Positions 1 through 9,748 of a stretch of DNA of 64,000 bases are shown here, one piece after another. Location of the stretch: contig CANJMI010000022.1 of assembly GCA_947475525.1 (NCBI GenBank), forward strand, positions 30,624 through 94,623. The letters run 5' to 3'. How positions within the stretch are numbered: position 1 is the stretch's first letter; the number at the start of each line of letters is the position of its first letter. A program made the position numbers and the translations under genes. Source of the stretch: Polyangiaceae bacterium. GTDB taxonomy: Bacteria > Myxococcota_A > Polyangia > Polyangiales > Polyangiaceae. The notes beneath the pieces were generated by a model. It made no database searches. It saw only the letters and a program-made list of their open reading frames with translations, and was not told where the DNA came from.

Positions 1-1
1 G

Positions 2-2278
2 ATGGAGAGCGATCGACATGCCGAGGGTAGCTCGCGGCGCACCTTGTTTGGCGGTGTCAGCGGTGGGGCTGAGTCGTCGAACTCGAAGGCCGCTGCCGAC
101 GCACCGGCCGAGCAGGATTGCTTCTCGCAGACCGGACTGCCGCGTCGTTTTGGTCGCTACCAGGTCCTGAAGCTCGTCGCGCGTGGCGGCATGGGGCAGG
201 TGTACCTGGCCTCGACAACCGGCGTCGAAGGAGCCGAGCGCCCCGTGATCATCAAGGTCATTCGGCGCGAGCATGCCCGAGATCCGAACTTTCTCGCGCG
301 CTTCCTCGACGAAGCTCGCGTGCAGTCGCAGCTCCAGCACCCCGGCATCGCACAGGTGCTGGAGGCGGCGATTCACGAGCCGACCGGCGACCCCTTCGTG
401 GTGATCGAGCACGTCGAGGGGCGCAGCCTTGGCAACATTCGGCGACGCCTCGCCGAGGTTGGGCAACGCCTTCGTTGGGAGGACGCGGTCGCATTGGGCA
501 CGCTCGTGTGCGAAGGCCTCGCGCACATCCATGAGCGCACCGATGCCGCGGGCCGTCCGCTCAAGATCGTGCATCGCGATCTCTCGCCGCACAACGTGAT
601 GGTCGGCTACGCCGGCGAGGTTAAAATTATCGATTTCGGGACGGCTCGCGGCCAGAACCGGCGTTGCCACACCGTTGCCGGGGTGGTGTTTGCTAAGCCT
701 GGCTACGTGGCTCCCGAAGTCGCGAACGGTGACTCGGGCGACTACCGCGTGGACATGTACGCCGCGGGCGTCATGCTTTGGGAACTCTGCTCTGGCCGTC
801 GCTTTCTTCAAGGTGAAGCCCAAGCGCACACCGCGCGCGTGGCGTCGGGCACGATGCCCCTGCCAGCGATCGCCGCGCAGATCGGCGCTCCCGAGGAGCT
901 CGACCGGGTGATCGCGAGGATGACGGCGCACGTCCGCGACGAGCGGTACGCGACCACTCATAAGGCAGCCGTCGATCTTGGGAGCTTGTTGCGTTTCGCC
1001 GAGGCGTTGCCGACGGGTGAGCGCAGCGTGCGAGCGCGCATCGGGCAGCTGATGTACTCGCTCTATCCCACCCAGCCGGGGCGAGCGCGTCGCGAGTTCG
1101 TCAAGCTCATCGAGGAGGCCCGAGACAAGGAGCCTGAAGAGTGGGTGAGCCCGCTCGACCCGAGTGAACTATCCGACGATCCCGCAATGCTCGCGGGTAC
1201 GCACTACCGCATCTGCCGCGAGATCGGCCGTGGCGCGACGAGCATCGTCTACGAGGCGGAGCACGTGGGACTCGGTCGCCGCGTGGCGCTGAAAGTCCTC
1301 GACGCGGAGCGGACGCACTCGCGTGAGTTCTCCGCCCGTTTCCGCCGTGAGGCGCGCGCGCTTTCGCGGTTGCATCATCCGAATCTCGTTCGCGTTTACG
1401 ACTTCGGTCAGGCGACCGACGGTCGCATGTATTCCGCGATGGAGCTCGTCGAGGGCGAGACGCTCCGCGCGCTGCTCGAGCGTGGCGAGCTCCTCGGTTA
1501 TCGCTCGGTTATGCGCATCGGCATGCAAGCGGCTCGGGCGCTGTCGGCGGCGCACCGTGCGGGCATCGTGCACCGGGACATCAAGCCCGAGAACGTGATC
1601 GTGACCCCACGCGGCGAAGTGAAATTGCTCGATTTCGGCATCGCGAAGACCGCGGACGAACACGGAGAATCGGTTCTCGGCGAGAGCGACCCCGAAGCGG
1701 GCAGCCTCGGCGCGTTGACGCTCTTCGGCACGCCCGAATACATGGCGCCGGAGCAAGCGACGGGCGGCCGCGTCGATGGTCGCGCGGACCTCTACGCTCT
1801 TGGCTGCGTGCTCTACGAGCTCCTCTCGGGGAGGCTGCCGTTCACCGAGAGCTCGGACGCTCTGGTGCTCGACGCGAAGCTTCGCGGCAGCCCCGAGTCC
1901 GTCCGTCGTCAGGCGCCGACGCGCGACATCCCGCGCGTGGTCGAGCACTTGGTGATGAAGGCGATCGCTCGGCACGCGACCCGTCGCTACGAAAGCGCGG
2001 CTCAAATGGCGGCCGCGATAGCCGAGGTCCTCGACGAGCCCACACGATCTCGGAGTCGGCGCCGCGCGCTCGGCGCGTCGATGGTCGCCGCCGTTATGGG
2101 GTTCGCCCTGGTGCTCCTCGTCGGCCAGCTTCGCCCGTACTTCGTGCGTCTCCCGGACTACGTCCCGTGGCTGCGGGAGCGCGCAGTTCAGGCGCCGCCT
2201 GCTCCGGATGAGGGGCGCCGGCGCGTGCCGCCAACCACCGCGCTTCCCTCGCGGGCGCTCGCCGAGTCCACGCGCTAA
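2..2278 (+). CDS. Ser/Thr protein kinase with two kinase domains and a C-terminal membrane anchor
   Basis: The 758-residue product has two complete Hanks-type kinase domains in tandem. Domain 1 spans about residues 50-330: glycine loop ARGGMGQVY, catalytic HRDLSPHN (H191-D193), IIDFGTA metal-binding motif and GYVAPE activation-segment end. Domain 2 spans about 400-680: GRGATSIVY, HRDIKPEN (H524-D526), LLDFGIA and TPEYMAPEQ. One hydrophobic segment follows at about residues 688-710, then a short Pro/Arg-rich tail. Both domains keep the catalytic Asp and DFG, so both look active. Such kinases phosphorylate Ser/Thr on signalling or regulatory proteins at the inner membrane. The ATG is at base 2 of the window, so the true start could lie upstream. 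The MATE gene follows after about 60 bp. Double kinase domains are unusual but known in myxobacteria. Confidence 0.9.
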   Translation: MESDRHAEGSSRRTLFGGVSGGAESSNSKAAADAPAEQDCFSQTGLPRRFGRYQVLKLVARGGMGQVYLASTTGVEGAERPVIIKVIRREHARDPNFLARFLDEARVQSQLQHPGIAQVLEAAIHEPTGDPFVVIEHVEGRSLGNIRRRLAEVGQRLRWEDAVALGTLVCEGLAHIHERTDAAGRPLKIVHRDLSPHNVMVGYAGEVKIIDFGTARGQNRRCHTVAGVVFAKPGYVAPEVANGDSGDYRVDMYAAGVMLWELCSGRRFLQGEAQAHTARVASGTMPLPAIAAQIGAPEELDRVIARMTAHVRDERYATTHKAAVDLGSLLRFAEALPTGERSVRARIGQLMYSLYPTQPGRARREFVKLIEEARDKEPEEWVSPLDPSELSDDPAMLAGTHYRICREIGRGATSIVYEAEHVGLGRRVALKVLDAERTHSREFSARFRREARALSRLHHPNLVRVYDFGQATDGRMYSAMELVEGETLRALLERGELLGYRSVMRIGMQAARALSAAHRAGIVHRDIKPENVIVTPRGEVKLLDFGIAKTADEHGESVLGESDPEAGSLGALTLFGTPEYMAPEQATGGRVDGRADLYALGCVLYELLSGRLPFTESSDALVLDAKLRGSPESVRRQAPTRDIPRVVEHLVMKAIARHATRRYESAAQMAAAIAEVLDEPTRSRSRRRALGASMVAAVMGFALVLLVGQLRPYFVRLPDYVPWLRERAVQAPPAPDEGRRRVPPTTALPSRALAESTR

Positions 2279-2337
2279 GCCCACGGCGGCTTCGGCATGT
2301 TGGTCGCGGCCTCGGCATTCTGTTAAACCAGAGCGCC

Positions 2338-3768
2338 TTGGCTCACTCAGGACAGAACGCCGTCACCTCCGGTACGCCCACCAGGGCCGTGCTGCGGCTC
2401 GCTTTGCCGACACTCGCGGCGATGCTCGCGCAGAGCGTCGTCAACGAGGTCGACATCGTGTTTCTCGGGCGCCTGCCTTGCCCCGAGTCCTCGACGACGC
2501 AGGCGGCGCTGCTGCCGTCGCTGCTGATTCTATGGGCCCTCGGCGGGTCGCTCAGCGCGATCTCAGTCGGTACCCAGGCGTACACGGGACGCAGGTTCGC
2601 CGAGGGGAAGTTCGAAGGCGCGGGGGCGGTACTCGCGAATGCGATGTTCTTCGCGTTGACGGCGGGCGTGGTGATGACCGTTGCAGGTTATCTCTTCATG
2701 AATCCGATCATCCGGCTCGCGGCGCCTTCGCTCGAGGTCCGAGAGGCTGCCCAGGCCTACTTGAAGTGGCGACTGCTCGGCATCACCTCGATGGCGGCCA
2801 CCTTCGCGATGAAGGCGTTCTTCGACGGGATCGGCAAGACCCACATCCACCTCGTCGCGTCGATCGTGATGAACGTGCTGAACATCGTTCTATGCGTTTT
2901 GCTGATCTTTGGTAACCCCGCGCTCGGCATCCCGAAGATGGGCATCGAAGGCGCGGGAATCGCCGGTGTCGTCTCGACCTACGTCGGCTTGCTGGTGATG
3001 GTCGCGTACGCGCTTAGCCCCGATTATCGGCTTAAATTCTCGCCATTCCGCCGCGGCAATCTCAGTCGCGGACTCTTGTGGGACATCGTTCGGCTCTCGC
3101 TGCCATCCGGCGGCGCGACGATCGTGATCATGACTGGCGTGATGATGTTCGTTGGCATCGCGTACCACCTCGACACGGTTCTCCCGCTCGGCGTCGTGTC
3201 CTCCCTGTGCCCCGGAGGCGCCGCGGAACCGGTCAACGGCGCGGCCACCACGGTGATCATCGGCGTGATGAAGCTCACGTTCTCCGGGTGCCTCGCGTTC
3301 GGGACGTCGACGGCCACCCTGGTTTCCCAGAGCCTCGGCGAGGGCAAACCCGAACGAGCCGAGCTGTTCGGCTGGACTTCGGTCAAGCTCGGCCTCCTTT
3401 TCTTCGGCATCCTCGGGCTGGTGGAGCTCGTCTTCGCGAGACCGATCCTTGGCTTCATGACGCAGAGCGCCCTCGTTCAGGAGCACGCGCTCATCCCCAT
3501 GCGCATCATGGGCGTCTGCACGCCGATCGTGGCGGTAGGCATGATCGTCGTCGAAGCGTTGTTTGGTGCGGGCAACAGCCGCTACGTGATGATCGTCCAG
3601 ACGCTGCTGCACTTCGGCATTTTGGTGCCGTTCGCGTACGTGCTCGGCGTCGTCTTTCACCTCGGTTTGCCAGGGATTTGGCTCTCCGCGCTCGCGTATG
3701 CGACCGCGCTTGCCGTGGTGATGTGTCGCAAGTTTCGAAGTGGGGATTGGAAGTCCATCAATCTCTGA
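2338..3768 (+). CDS. MATE family efflux transporter
   Basis: The 476-residue product is a polytopic membrane protein of about 12 hydrophobic segments. Its N-terminal stretch (LRLALPTLAAMLAQSVVNEV, about residues 19-38) and two-fold internal repeat are typical of the multidrug and toxic-compound extrusion family, which exports organic cations or drugs in exchange for Na+ or H+. Length matches the family (about 450-500). The start used is TTG; an internal ATG at 2422 would cut into the first helix, so TTG is preferred. It lies downstream of the kinase gene and just upstream of the TRAP genes on the same strand. The substrate cannot be told from sequence. Confidence 0.88.
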   Translation: MAHSGQNAVTSGTPTRAVLRLALPTLAAMLAQSVVNEVDIVFLGRLPCPESSTTQAALLPSLLILWALGGSLSAISVGTQAYTGRRFAEGKFEGAGAVLANAMFFALTAGVVMTVAGYLFMNPIIRLAAPSLEVREAAQAYLKWRLLGITSMAATFAMKAFFDGIGKTHIHLVASIVMNVLNIVLCVLLIFGNPALGIPKMGIEGAGIAGVVSTYVGLLVMVAYALSPDYRLKFSPFRRGNLSRGLLWDIVRLSLPSGGATIVIMTGVMMFVGIAYHLDTVLPLGVVSSLCPGGAAEPVNGAATTVIIGVMKLTFSGCLAFGTSTATLVSQSLGEGKPERAELFGWTSVKLGLLFFGILGLVELVFARPILGFMTQSALVQEHALIPMRIMGVCTPIVAVGMIVVEALFGAGNSRYVMIVQTLLHFGILVPFAYVLGVVFHLGLPGIWLSALAYATALAVVMCRKFRSGDWKSINL

Positions 3769-3794
3769 GGTCGCGTGATACCGTTCCGCCCCGA

Positions 3795-5225
3795 ATGGCG
3801 AAGCGTTCCAACGGAAAATCGGCAGCACGACCAGGCGCGATGACGCGCCATGACACCGCCGCGAAGCGCAAGCGGCGCTCCGACAAGACGAAAGAAGCAA
3901 GCACCATGGGCGACGGTCAAGGAGCCGAGGACGCAGGTTCTGACGAGGCGCCAAGCGCGTCGGGAAGTGCCGCTTCGACACCGATCGCGGTGTCCCCGCG
4001 CCGGCTGGAGAAAGCGAAGCCCTCCACGGGGCAGCCCTCCACGGGGCAGAAAGCCGCCCGGCAGATCGTCGCCGCGATGGACGACGGAGTCGCAGGCGAT
4101 GGCGACGAGCCCGACGCGGACGAGCCCGAGACTCACCATCTCGCCGGCGCCGACTGGGCCCGGCCGCTCGCCAAGCTCGACGAGATGTGGACCTGGTTCG
4201 AGACGCGGATGATGTTCGTCACGCTGATTGCGTTGATTTGCGTGCTCTGCGTGTGGATCGGCCTTCGCGGCATGCAGGACCGCAACTCCATCGCGGGCAC
4301 TTACTTCCGCGTGCTCTTCGGGATGGGCGCACTCGGCTCGGTGGCTCGCTTCGCCACGAACAATCGCGGTCTAAGCGAAAAGCAGCGCACCTTCGCCACG
4401 CTCGGAGCGATGGCCGTCGGAGCCTTCTTCGCAAAGTCGTGGACGCATGTCGGAAATGATTACTTTCAAGGCGTACTCGACTGGCTCCAGCAGGGTTCGA
4501 GCATTGCGCTCTTCGGTGGGCTTCGCGGCATCAGCACGCGCCTCACGATGCTCGTCGCGCTCATCGGCGGTTCGCTCGCCTGCGCCTCGGGGACGCACAT
4601 CAACGTCGACGTGATCGTGCGGTTCGCACCCAAGCCGATGCGAAAATTGGCGCATGTGATTGCGATGGTCGGCGCCTCGCTCGTCTGCCTCTCGGCGTCG
4701 TACGGCTTCTTCGATTTTATCGCGATAAGCGGCTTTCACGCGGCTCCGGAGGCGAGCTTGGCGACGAAGGTAGCGGCGGTCGGCGAAGAGCTCGGCGGTG
4801 ACTTCTTCGTGTTGCGCAAACAGCTGTCCCTCGACGTCGGGGCGGTGTCCTACGTGGTGAGCGGAAAGCGCTGGAACTCGGACGAGCGCATGAACGGCCG
4901 CCAGTGGAATGAATTCGTCGACACCGGTGGCTTCGCGGAGCGCTACGGCGCAGAGAAAACCGCCGGCATCAAAGCCACTGCCGCCGAGCTCGAGTTGCCG
5001 CGTCGGCCCTTCGTCATCGTTCCCGATGGCAGCGCGGCGGGCTCGCTGCTCGAGGGCTTGAACCTCGTATTTCCGATGGGATTTTTGATGCTCGGCTTGA
5101 GGCTCCTGCTGCGCGTCGCGTTGGTGTTCGGTGGTTTCCTCGAACCGCACCTCGAAGGTGAAGGCAGCGGGGATGACGAGGAGGGCGATCCCGATGCGAC
5201 GCCCGTCGACGGGGAGGCTGCCTGA
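3795..5225 (+). CDS. TRAP transporter small membrane subunit (DctQ-like), enlarged
   Basis: The 476-residue product has about 120 hydrophilic, low-complexity N-terminal residues (Lys/Arg then acidic, with a duplicated PSTGQ), then four to five hydrophobic helices beginning near residue 135. A hydrophilic insertion of about 120 residues lies before the last helix, and the tail is acidic. DctQ subunits are usually 150-200 residues, so this is more than twice normal. Identification rests on its one-base overlap with a clear DctM-type permease downstream (TGATG at 5223-5227) and on the helix pattern. With DctM it would form the Na+-dependent membrane part of a TRAP importer for organic acids. The ATG at 3795 is chosen; the reading frame is open further upstream but overlaps the MATE gene there. 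Confidence 0.7.
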   Translation: MAKRSNGKSAARPGAMTRHDTAAKRKRRSDKTKEASTMGDGQGAEDAGSDEAPSASGSAASTPIAVSPRRLEKAKPSTGQPSTGQKAARQIVAAMDDGVAGDGDEPDADEPETHHLAGADWARPLAKLDEMWTWFETRMMFVTLIALICVLCVWIGLRGMQDRNSIAGTYFRVLFGMGALGSVARFATNNRGLSEKQRTFATLGAMAVGAFFAKSWTHVGNDYFQGVLDWLQQGSSIALFGGLRGISTRLTMLVALIGGSLACASGTHINVDVIVRFAPKPMRKLAHVIAMVGASLVCLSASYGFFDFIAISGFHAAPEASLATKVAAVGEELGGDFFVLRKQLSLDVGAVSYVVSGKRWNSDERMNGRQWNEFVDTGGFAERYGAEKTAGIKATAAELELPRRPFVIVPDGSAAGSLLEGLNLVFPMGFLMLGLRLLLRVALVFGGFLEPHLEGEGSGDDEEGDPDATPVDGEAA

Positions 5226-6823
5226 TGTACGCGCTACTCGCTCTCTTGCTCGGTGTGCTCGCGATCGCGGGAATGCCGCTTTTCGCCGTACTCGGCGCAG
5301 TTTCGGTCCTGTGTTGGTGGAGCCAGGACGGAGCGCTCCGCAACCTTGCGCCGAACGTGCTGGACGATAAATTCGCCGGCTCGTCGATCCTCGTCACAAT
5401 TCCGCTCTTCGTCTTCGTGGGCTACTTGATGGCCGAGTCGAAGACCCCGAAGCGCATCGTGCGCGCCGCGTCGGCGACTCTCGGGTGGATGCCCGGCGGG
5501 CTCGCCATCGTGTGCATCGTCGCGACCGCGATGTTCACGATGCTGACCGGCGGCAGCGGCGTGACGATCGTCGCGATCGGCGGTTTGCTCTACCCCGTCT
5601 TGGTTCAGCGCGGCTACTCCAAGGAGTTCTCGCTCGGTCTCGTGACGACCTCGGGCGCCGTTGGCCTCTTGCTCCCGCCGAGCCCCCTCGTACTCATTTA
5701 TTGTTACGTCACGGGCGTCGATGTTGGCCGTGCGTACAAGGCGACGCTGTGGCCCGGTCTCGTGCTCGTGGGCATCCTCGCGGCGTACTCCATCTTCGTC
5801 AGCGTCAAGAACAAGGTCCCGACCCAGAAGTTCGACGCGCGTGAATTTGCGCGCTCGATTTGGGACGTCAAATGGGAAGCCTTAGCTCCGGTGCTCGTCC
5901 TCTCGGGCCTCGCGACCGCACTGATGGAACTGCACGAGAGCGCGGCCGCCGCTGCGCTCTATACCCTCGTCGTCGAGGTCTACATCCACAAGGACCTCTC
6001 GTGGAAGAAGGTCCTCAAGGTCGCGAAGGACGCGATCTCGCTCTCCGGCGCGATCATCGCGATCCTCGCGATGGCCGCCGCGCTCACGAACTACATCATC
6101 CAAGCCGGCATTCCGAATGCCGTTTTGGAATGGTGCGTGCAGAAGGGCATGCGCGAGACCTGGCAGTTTCTCATCGTGATGAACGTGTTCTTGTTCGTCA
6201 TGGGCGCGCTGATGGATGCGTTCAGCGTGCTTCTCGTCGGGCTGCCGCTGCTCGTGCCACTCGCTGCGAGCTTCGGCCTGCACCCGTTCTACCTCGCGTC
6301 GATGTTCCTCCTTCACCTCGAGATCGCCTACGTCACGCCGCCTATCGGCTTGAACCTGTTCATCGCGAGCTTCCGCTTCAAGCGGCCGGTGGTCGAGGTC
6401 TACCGCGTGGTCATGCCGTTCTTCGGGCTGCTCGTGCTCGGATTCATGATCATCTGCTTTGTGCCGTCGCTATCGACCTTCACCGTCAAAGATGAAGTCG
6501 CGGGCCTGCGCGCAAAGGCGGAGTTGGCCGGGGTTGCACCGACCGATGCGTGGAAAATCGAGTGTATTCTCGAGGATTACAACAATCCAAAGCCTTGTTC
6601 CGACGCCGACATCGCGCGTTGGGGTAAGGATGGCACGGGCATCAAGGCGGCCTCGCTTGACGATGACGCCGACGACAAAGACGAAGACGATTTCGATGAC
6701 GACGAGGACGACACGAAATCGGCGGCGGCGCCTTCTTCGTCCGCAGCCCCTGGCTCATCCGCGGCGCCTGCGGGCAGCGCGAAGCCCGACGACGACGACG
6801 ATGACGACGATGACGACGACTGA
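5225..6823 (+). CDS. TRAP transporter large permease subunit (DctM-like)
   Basis: The 532-residue product has about 430 residues of polytopic membrane protein. Its motifs are typical of the DctM/ion-transporter family: PLFVFVGYLM near the N-terminus, FTMLTGGSGVTIVAIGGLLY, and SGAVGLLLPPSPLVLIY. It would be the transporting subunit of a tripartite TRAP importer. The start overlaps the DctQ-like stop by one base, indicating translational coupling. The C-terminus is odd: about 55 residues made mostly of Asp/Glu runs, an Ala/Ser/Pro linker and a final run of 11 Asp, absent from ordinary DctM proteins. No periplasmic DctP/TAXI binding protein is next to it; a TatT-like lipoprotein is encoded convergently downstream. 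Confidence 0.88.
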   Translation: MYALLALLLGVLAIAGMPLFAVLGAVSVLCWWSQDGALRNLAPNVLDDKFAGSSILVTIPLFVFVGYLMAESKTPKRIVRAASATLGWMPGGLAIVCIVATAMFTMLTGGSGVTIVAIGGLLYPVLVQRGYSKEFSLGLVTTSGAVGLLLPPSPLVLIYCYVTGVDVGRAYKATLWPGLVLVGILAAYSIFVSVKNKVPTQKFDAREFARSIWDVKWEALAPVLVLSGLATALMELHESAAAAALYTLVVEVYIHKDLSWKKVLKVAKDAISLSGAIIAILAMAAALTNYIIQAGIPNAVLEWCVQKGMRETWQFLIVMNVFLFVMGALMDAFSVLLVGLPLLVPLAASFGLHPFYLASMFLLHLEIAYVTPPIGLNLFIASFRFKRPVVEVYRVVMPFFGLLVLGFMIICFVPSLSTFTVKDEVAGLRAKAELAGVAPTDAWKIECILEDYNNPKPCSDADIARWGKDGTGIKAASLDDDADDKDEDDFDDDEDDTKSAAAPSSSAAPGSSAAPAGSAKPDDDDDDDDDDD

Positions 6824-6833
6824 CCCGCGCGGG

Positions 6834-6934
6834 GGGTGACCGCGTCACCCTGTGAAGCCCGCCGGACCGGGCTTGCTCAACCACTGCACGCCGAAACGCA
6901 AACGAGGCGCTCGCCCAACGGCCAGCGCCTCGTT
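6834..6934. terminator. Hairpin cluster between convergent dctM-like and tatT-like genes
   Basis: Three inverted repeats lie in 100 bp. GGGTGAC/GTCACCC (6834-6840/6844-6850) is a perfect 7-bp stem with a 3-base loop. AAGCCC/GGGCTT (6855-6860/6869-6874) is a 6-bp stem. AACGAGGCGCT/AGCGCCTCGTT (6901-6911/6924-6934) is a perfect 11-bp stem followed by CTTTGT. The last is the best candidate for a bidirectional intrinsic terminator. U-runs are short. Confidence 0.6.
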
Positions 6935-6968
6935 CTTTGTCGTGCGCCCAAGTGAGGGGCGCGCGCGT

Positions 6969-8000
6969 TCACTCGTCGCCGTCGTCGTCCGTCTCGCTCG
7001 CCTTTGCATCGGATGCGGCGGGGGCCACGGTCGCGGCCACTGAACCCGGCGCCGCAGCCACCGCATTGAACGCGCACTCCTTCATGCGGCGCTCCGAGAG
7101 GTAGCGACGCGCCTTGCGCTTGGCGATGGTGCCGGGAAGGCGCTGCTCGGGTTGAACGTCGCCCGCGCTGACGACCTCATTGAGCAGCTTTTCGAAGTTC
7201 GCCTTGTCCTGCATCGTGCAGTAGTACTTCGCGCCGAAGTTGAAACGCGCGAGCAGGGACTTTCCGTCGCTGAGAGCGAGAGCACGCTCGAAATGCTCCT
7301 TCGACGCGGGCAGCTCGGTCTCGGCGGTCTTCGAGCGGGCGTGATACGAGGCGAGCACGACGTGGCCCGTTGCGTTGTTGTAGGTCTCGTCGAGCTCGAT
7401 CGAGCGCGTAACCAAGGCTACGCCAACGTGCAGGGTGCCGGCGGCCTGGATGTCATCGGTCACGACGAGGTTGACGCGGCTGAGCCACGCTTGAGCGAGC
7501 CAAAGGAGCGGCTCGGCGTCTTGTTTGTGGGTGAACAGCGCGGTGTACTCGGCCATCGTCTGGGGAGTCTTCTGGGCTGCTTCGAAGCCGGCGTGCTTCG
7601 CTTCGAGGAGCTTCGAGCCGTAATGGATCGCGCGGGCGTAGGCGGTGATCGCGCGGGCGCGGTGGTAGTTGGCAAGCTCGCTGTCTTCGCCGTAGAGATC
7701 TTCGGCTTGCTCCATCTCGTCTTCGATGAAGCCGAACGAGGACGCCGCCCAGCTGCGCAGCAGGAGGAACATTGCGTCTTGGTTCGCGGGGGCGAGGTAG
7801 TGCATCCCTTCGAACTGCGCGAGGCCGGCGAACGCTGCGCCCTTGGCGACTTCGTAATCGCTGACGCTGTTGAGTGCGCTCGATGCGGTGCGGGTCGAGT
7901 TAATCTGCCCCTCGAGGAGCATCTTCCTGATGCAGCCCGTGCTTCCGAAAGCGAGGCTGCCGGCAACGAGGAAAGGACCGAGTTTGCTGAGGTTCCGCAT
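6969..8000 (-). CDS. TatT-like TRAP transporter T-component lipoprotein
   Basis: The 343-residue product has an N-terminal lipoprotein signal with lipobox-like STGC at about residues 20-23. A mostly alpha-helical domain of about 280 residues follows (ANYHRARAITAYARAIHYGS, QAWLSRVNLV, HFERALALSDGKSLLARFNF). The pattern matches the TatT/TPR-like proteins known to associate with TRAP binding proteins in treponemes and other bacteria (TPAT systems); I name it from recognition of that pattern. It would be anchored in the outer or inner membrane facing the periplasm and might help a DctP-type protein receive hydrophobic ligands. It converges on the dctQM-like genes, supporting a shared role. The C-terminal 40 residues are Ala/Asp-rich and probably disordered. 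It is cut off from upstream ahcY by a terminator. Confidence 0.75.
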   Translation of the reverse strand: MRNLSKLGPFLVAGSLAFGSTGCIRKMLLEGQINSTRTASSALNSVSDYEVAKGAAFAGLAQFEGMHYLAPANQDAMFLLLRSWAASSFGFIEDEMEQAEDLYGEDSELANYHRARAITAYARAIHYGSKLLEAKHAGFEAAQKTPQTMAEYTALFTHKQDAEPLLWLAQAWLSRVNLVVTDDIQAAGTLHVGVALVTRSIELDETYNNATGHVVLASYHARSKTAETELPASKEHFERALALSDGKSLLARFNFGAKYYCTMQDKANFEKLLNEVVSAGDVQPEQRLPGTIAKRKARRYLSERRMKECAFNAVAAAPGSVAATVAPAASDAKASETDDDGDE

Positions 8001-8055
8001 GGCGGCTTTCTTATCCGGCTCTCACCCGGGCTTCAATCGTCCTTGGGGGTAGCGG

Positions 8056-8101
8056 GTACAAAACCAAACGGCCGGCGCGCTCTTTGATGAGTGGCCGGCC
8101 G
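8056..8101 (-). terminator. Rho-independent terminator after ahcY
   Basis: Read on the minus strand, a perfect 8-bp GC stem (8069-8076 with 8094-8101, CGGCCGGC/GCCGGCCG) is followed directly by the U-rich TTTGGTTTTGT. It lies about 73 bases after the ahcY stop and about 55 bases before the tatT-like start, so the two minus-strand genes are probably separate transcripts. Confidence 0.75.
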
Positions 8102-8173
8102 CTTCGCGCCTGAGGGCTGCGAGTCCCGCTATCGCCTATGGATCAAGGCGACGCGTGACCGCATAGGTGAGCT

Positions 8174-9622
<1,449 letters not shown>

Positions 9623-9748
9623 GGTCTCGGCGGTGGTGTATTCCGTTTTGCGGAGACGTGCAAACACGTTCGGGTGCACGATGTTTGCTGGTAGTGTCGC
9701 CGGCCGAGACGTGGCCACCGAGATGCCGGGAGCGCGGGAGCAGGGTAA

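Noticed and set aside
1169..2284. 371-codon minus-strand open frame opposite the kinase gene
   Set aside because: It is antisense to the second kinase domain, whose frame carries all conserved motifs. High-GC DNA commonly leaves such shadow frames open.
2890..3981. 363-codon minus-strand open frame opposite the MATE gene
   Set aside because: Composition is Arg/His-rich with no domain, and the sense strand encodes a clear transporter.
9623..9748. Possible SAH riboswitch before ahcY
   Set aside because: I compared the leader by eye with the known ahcY RNA motif and saw no matching conserved core.
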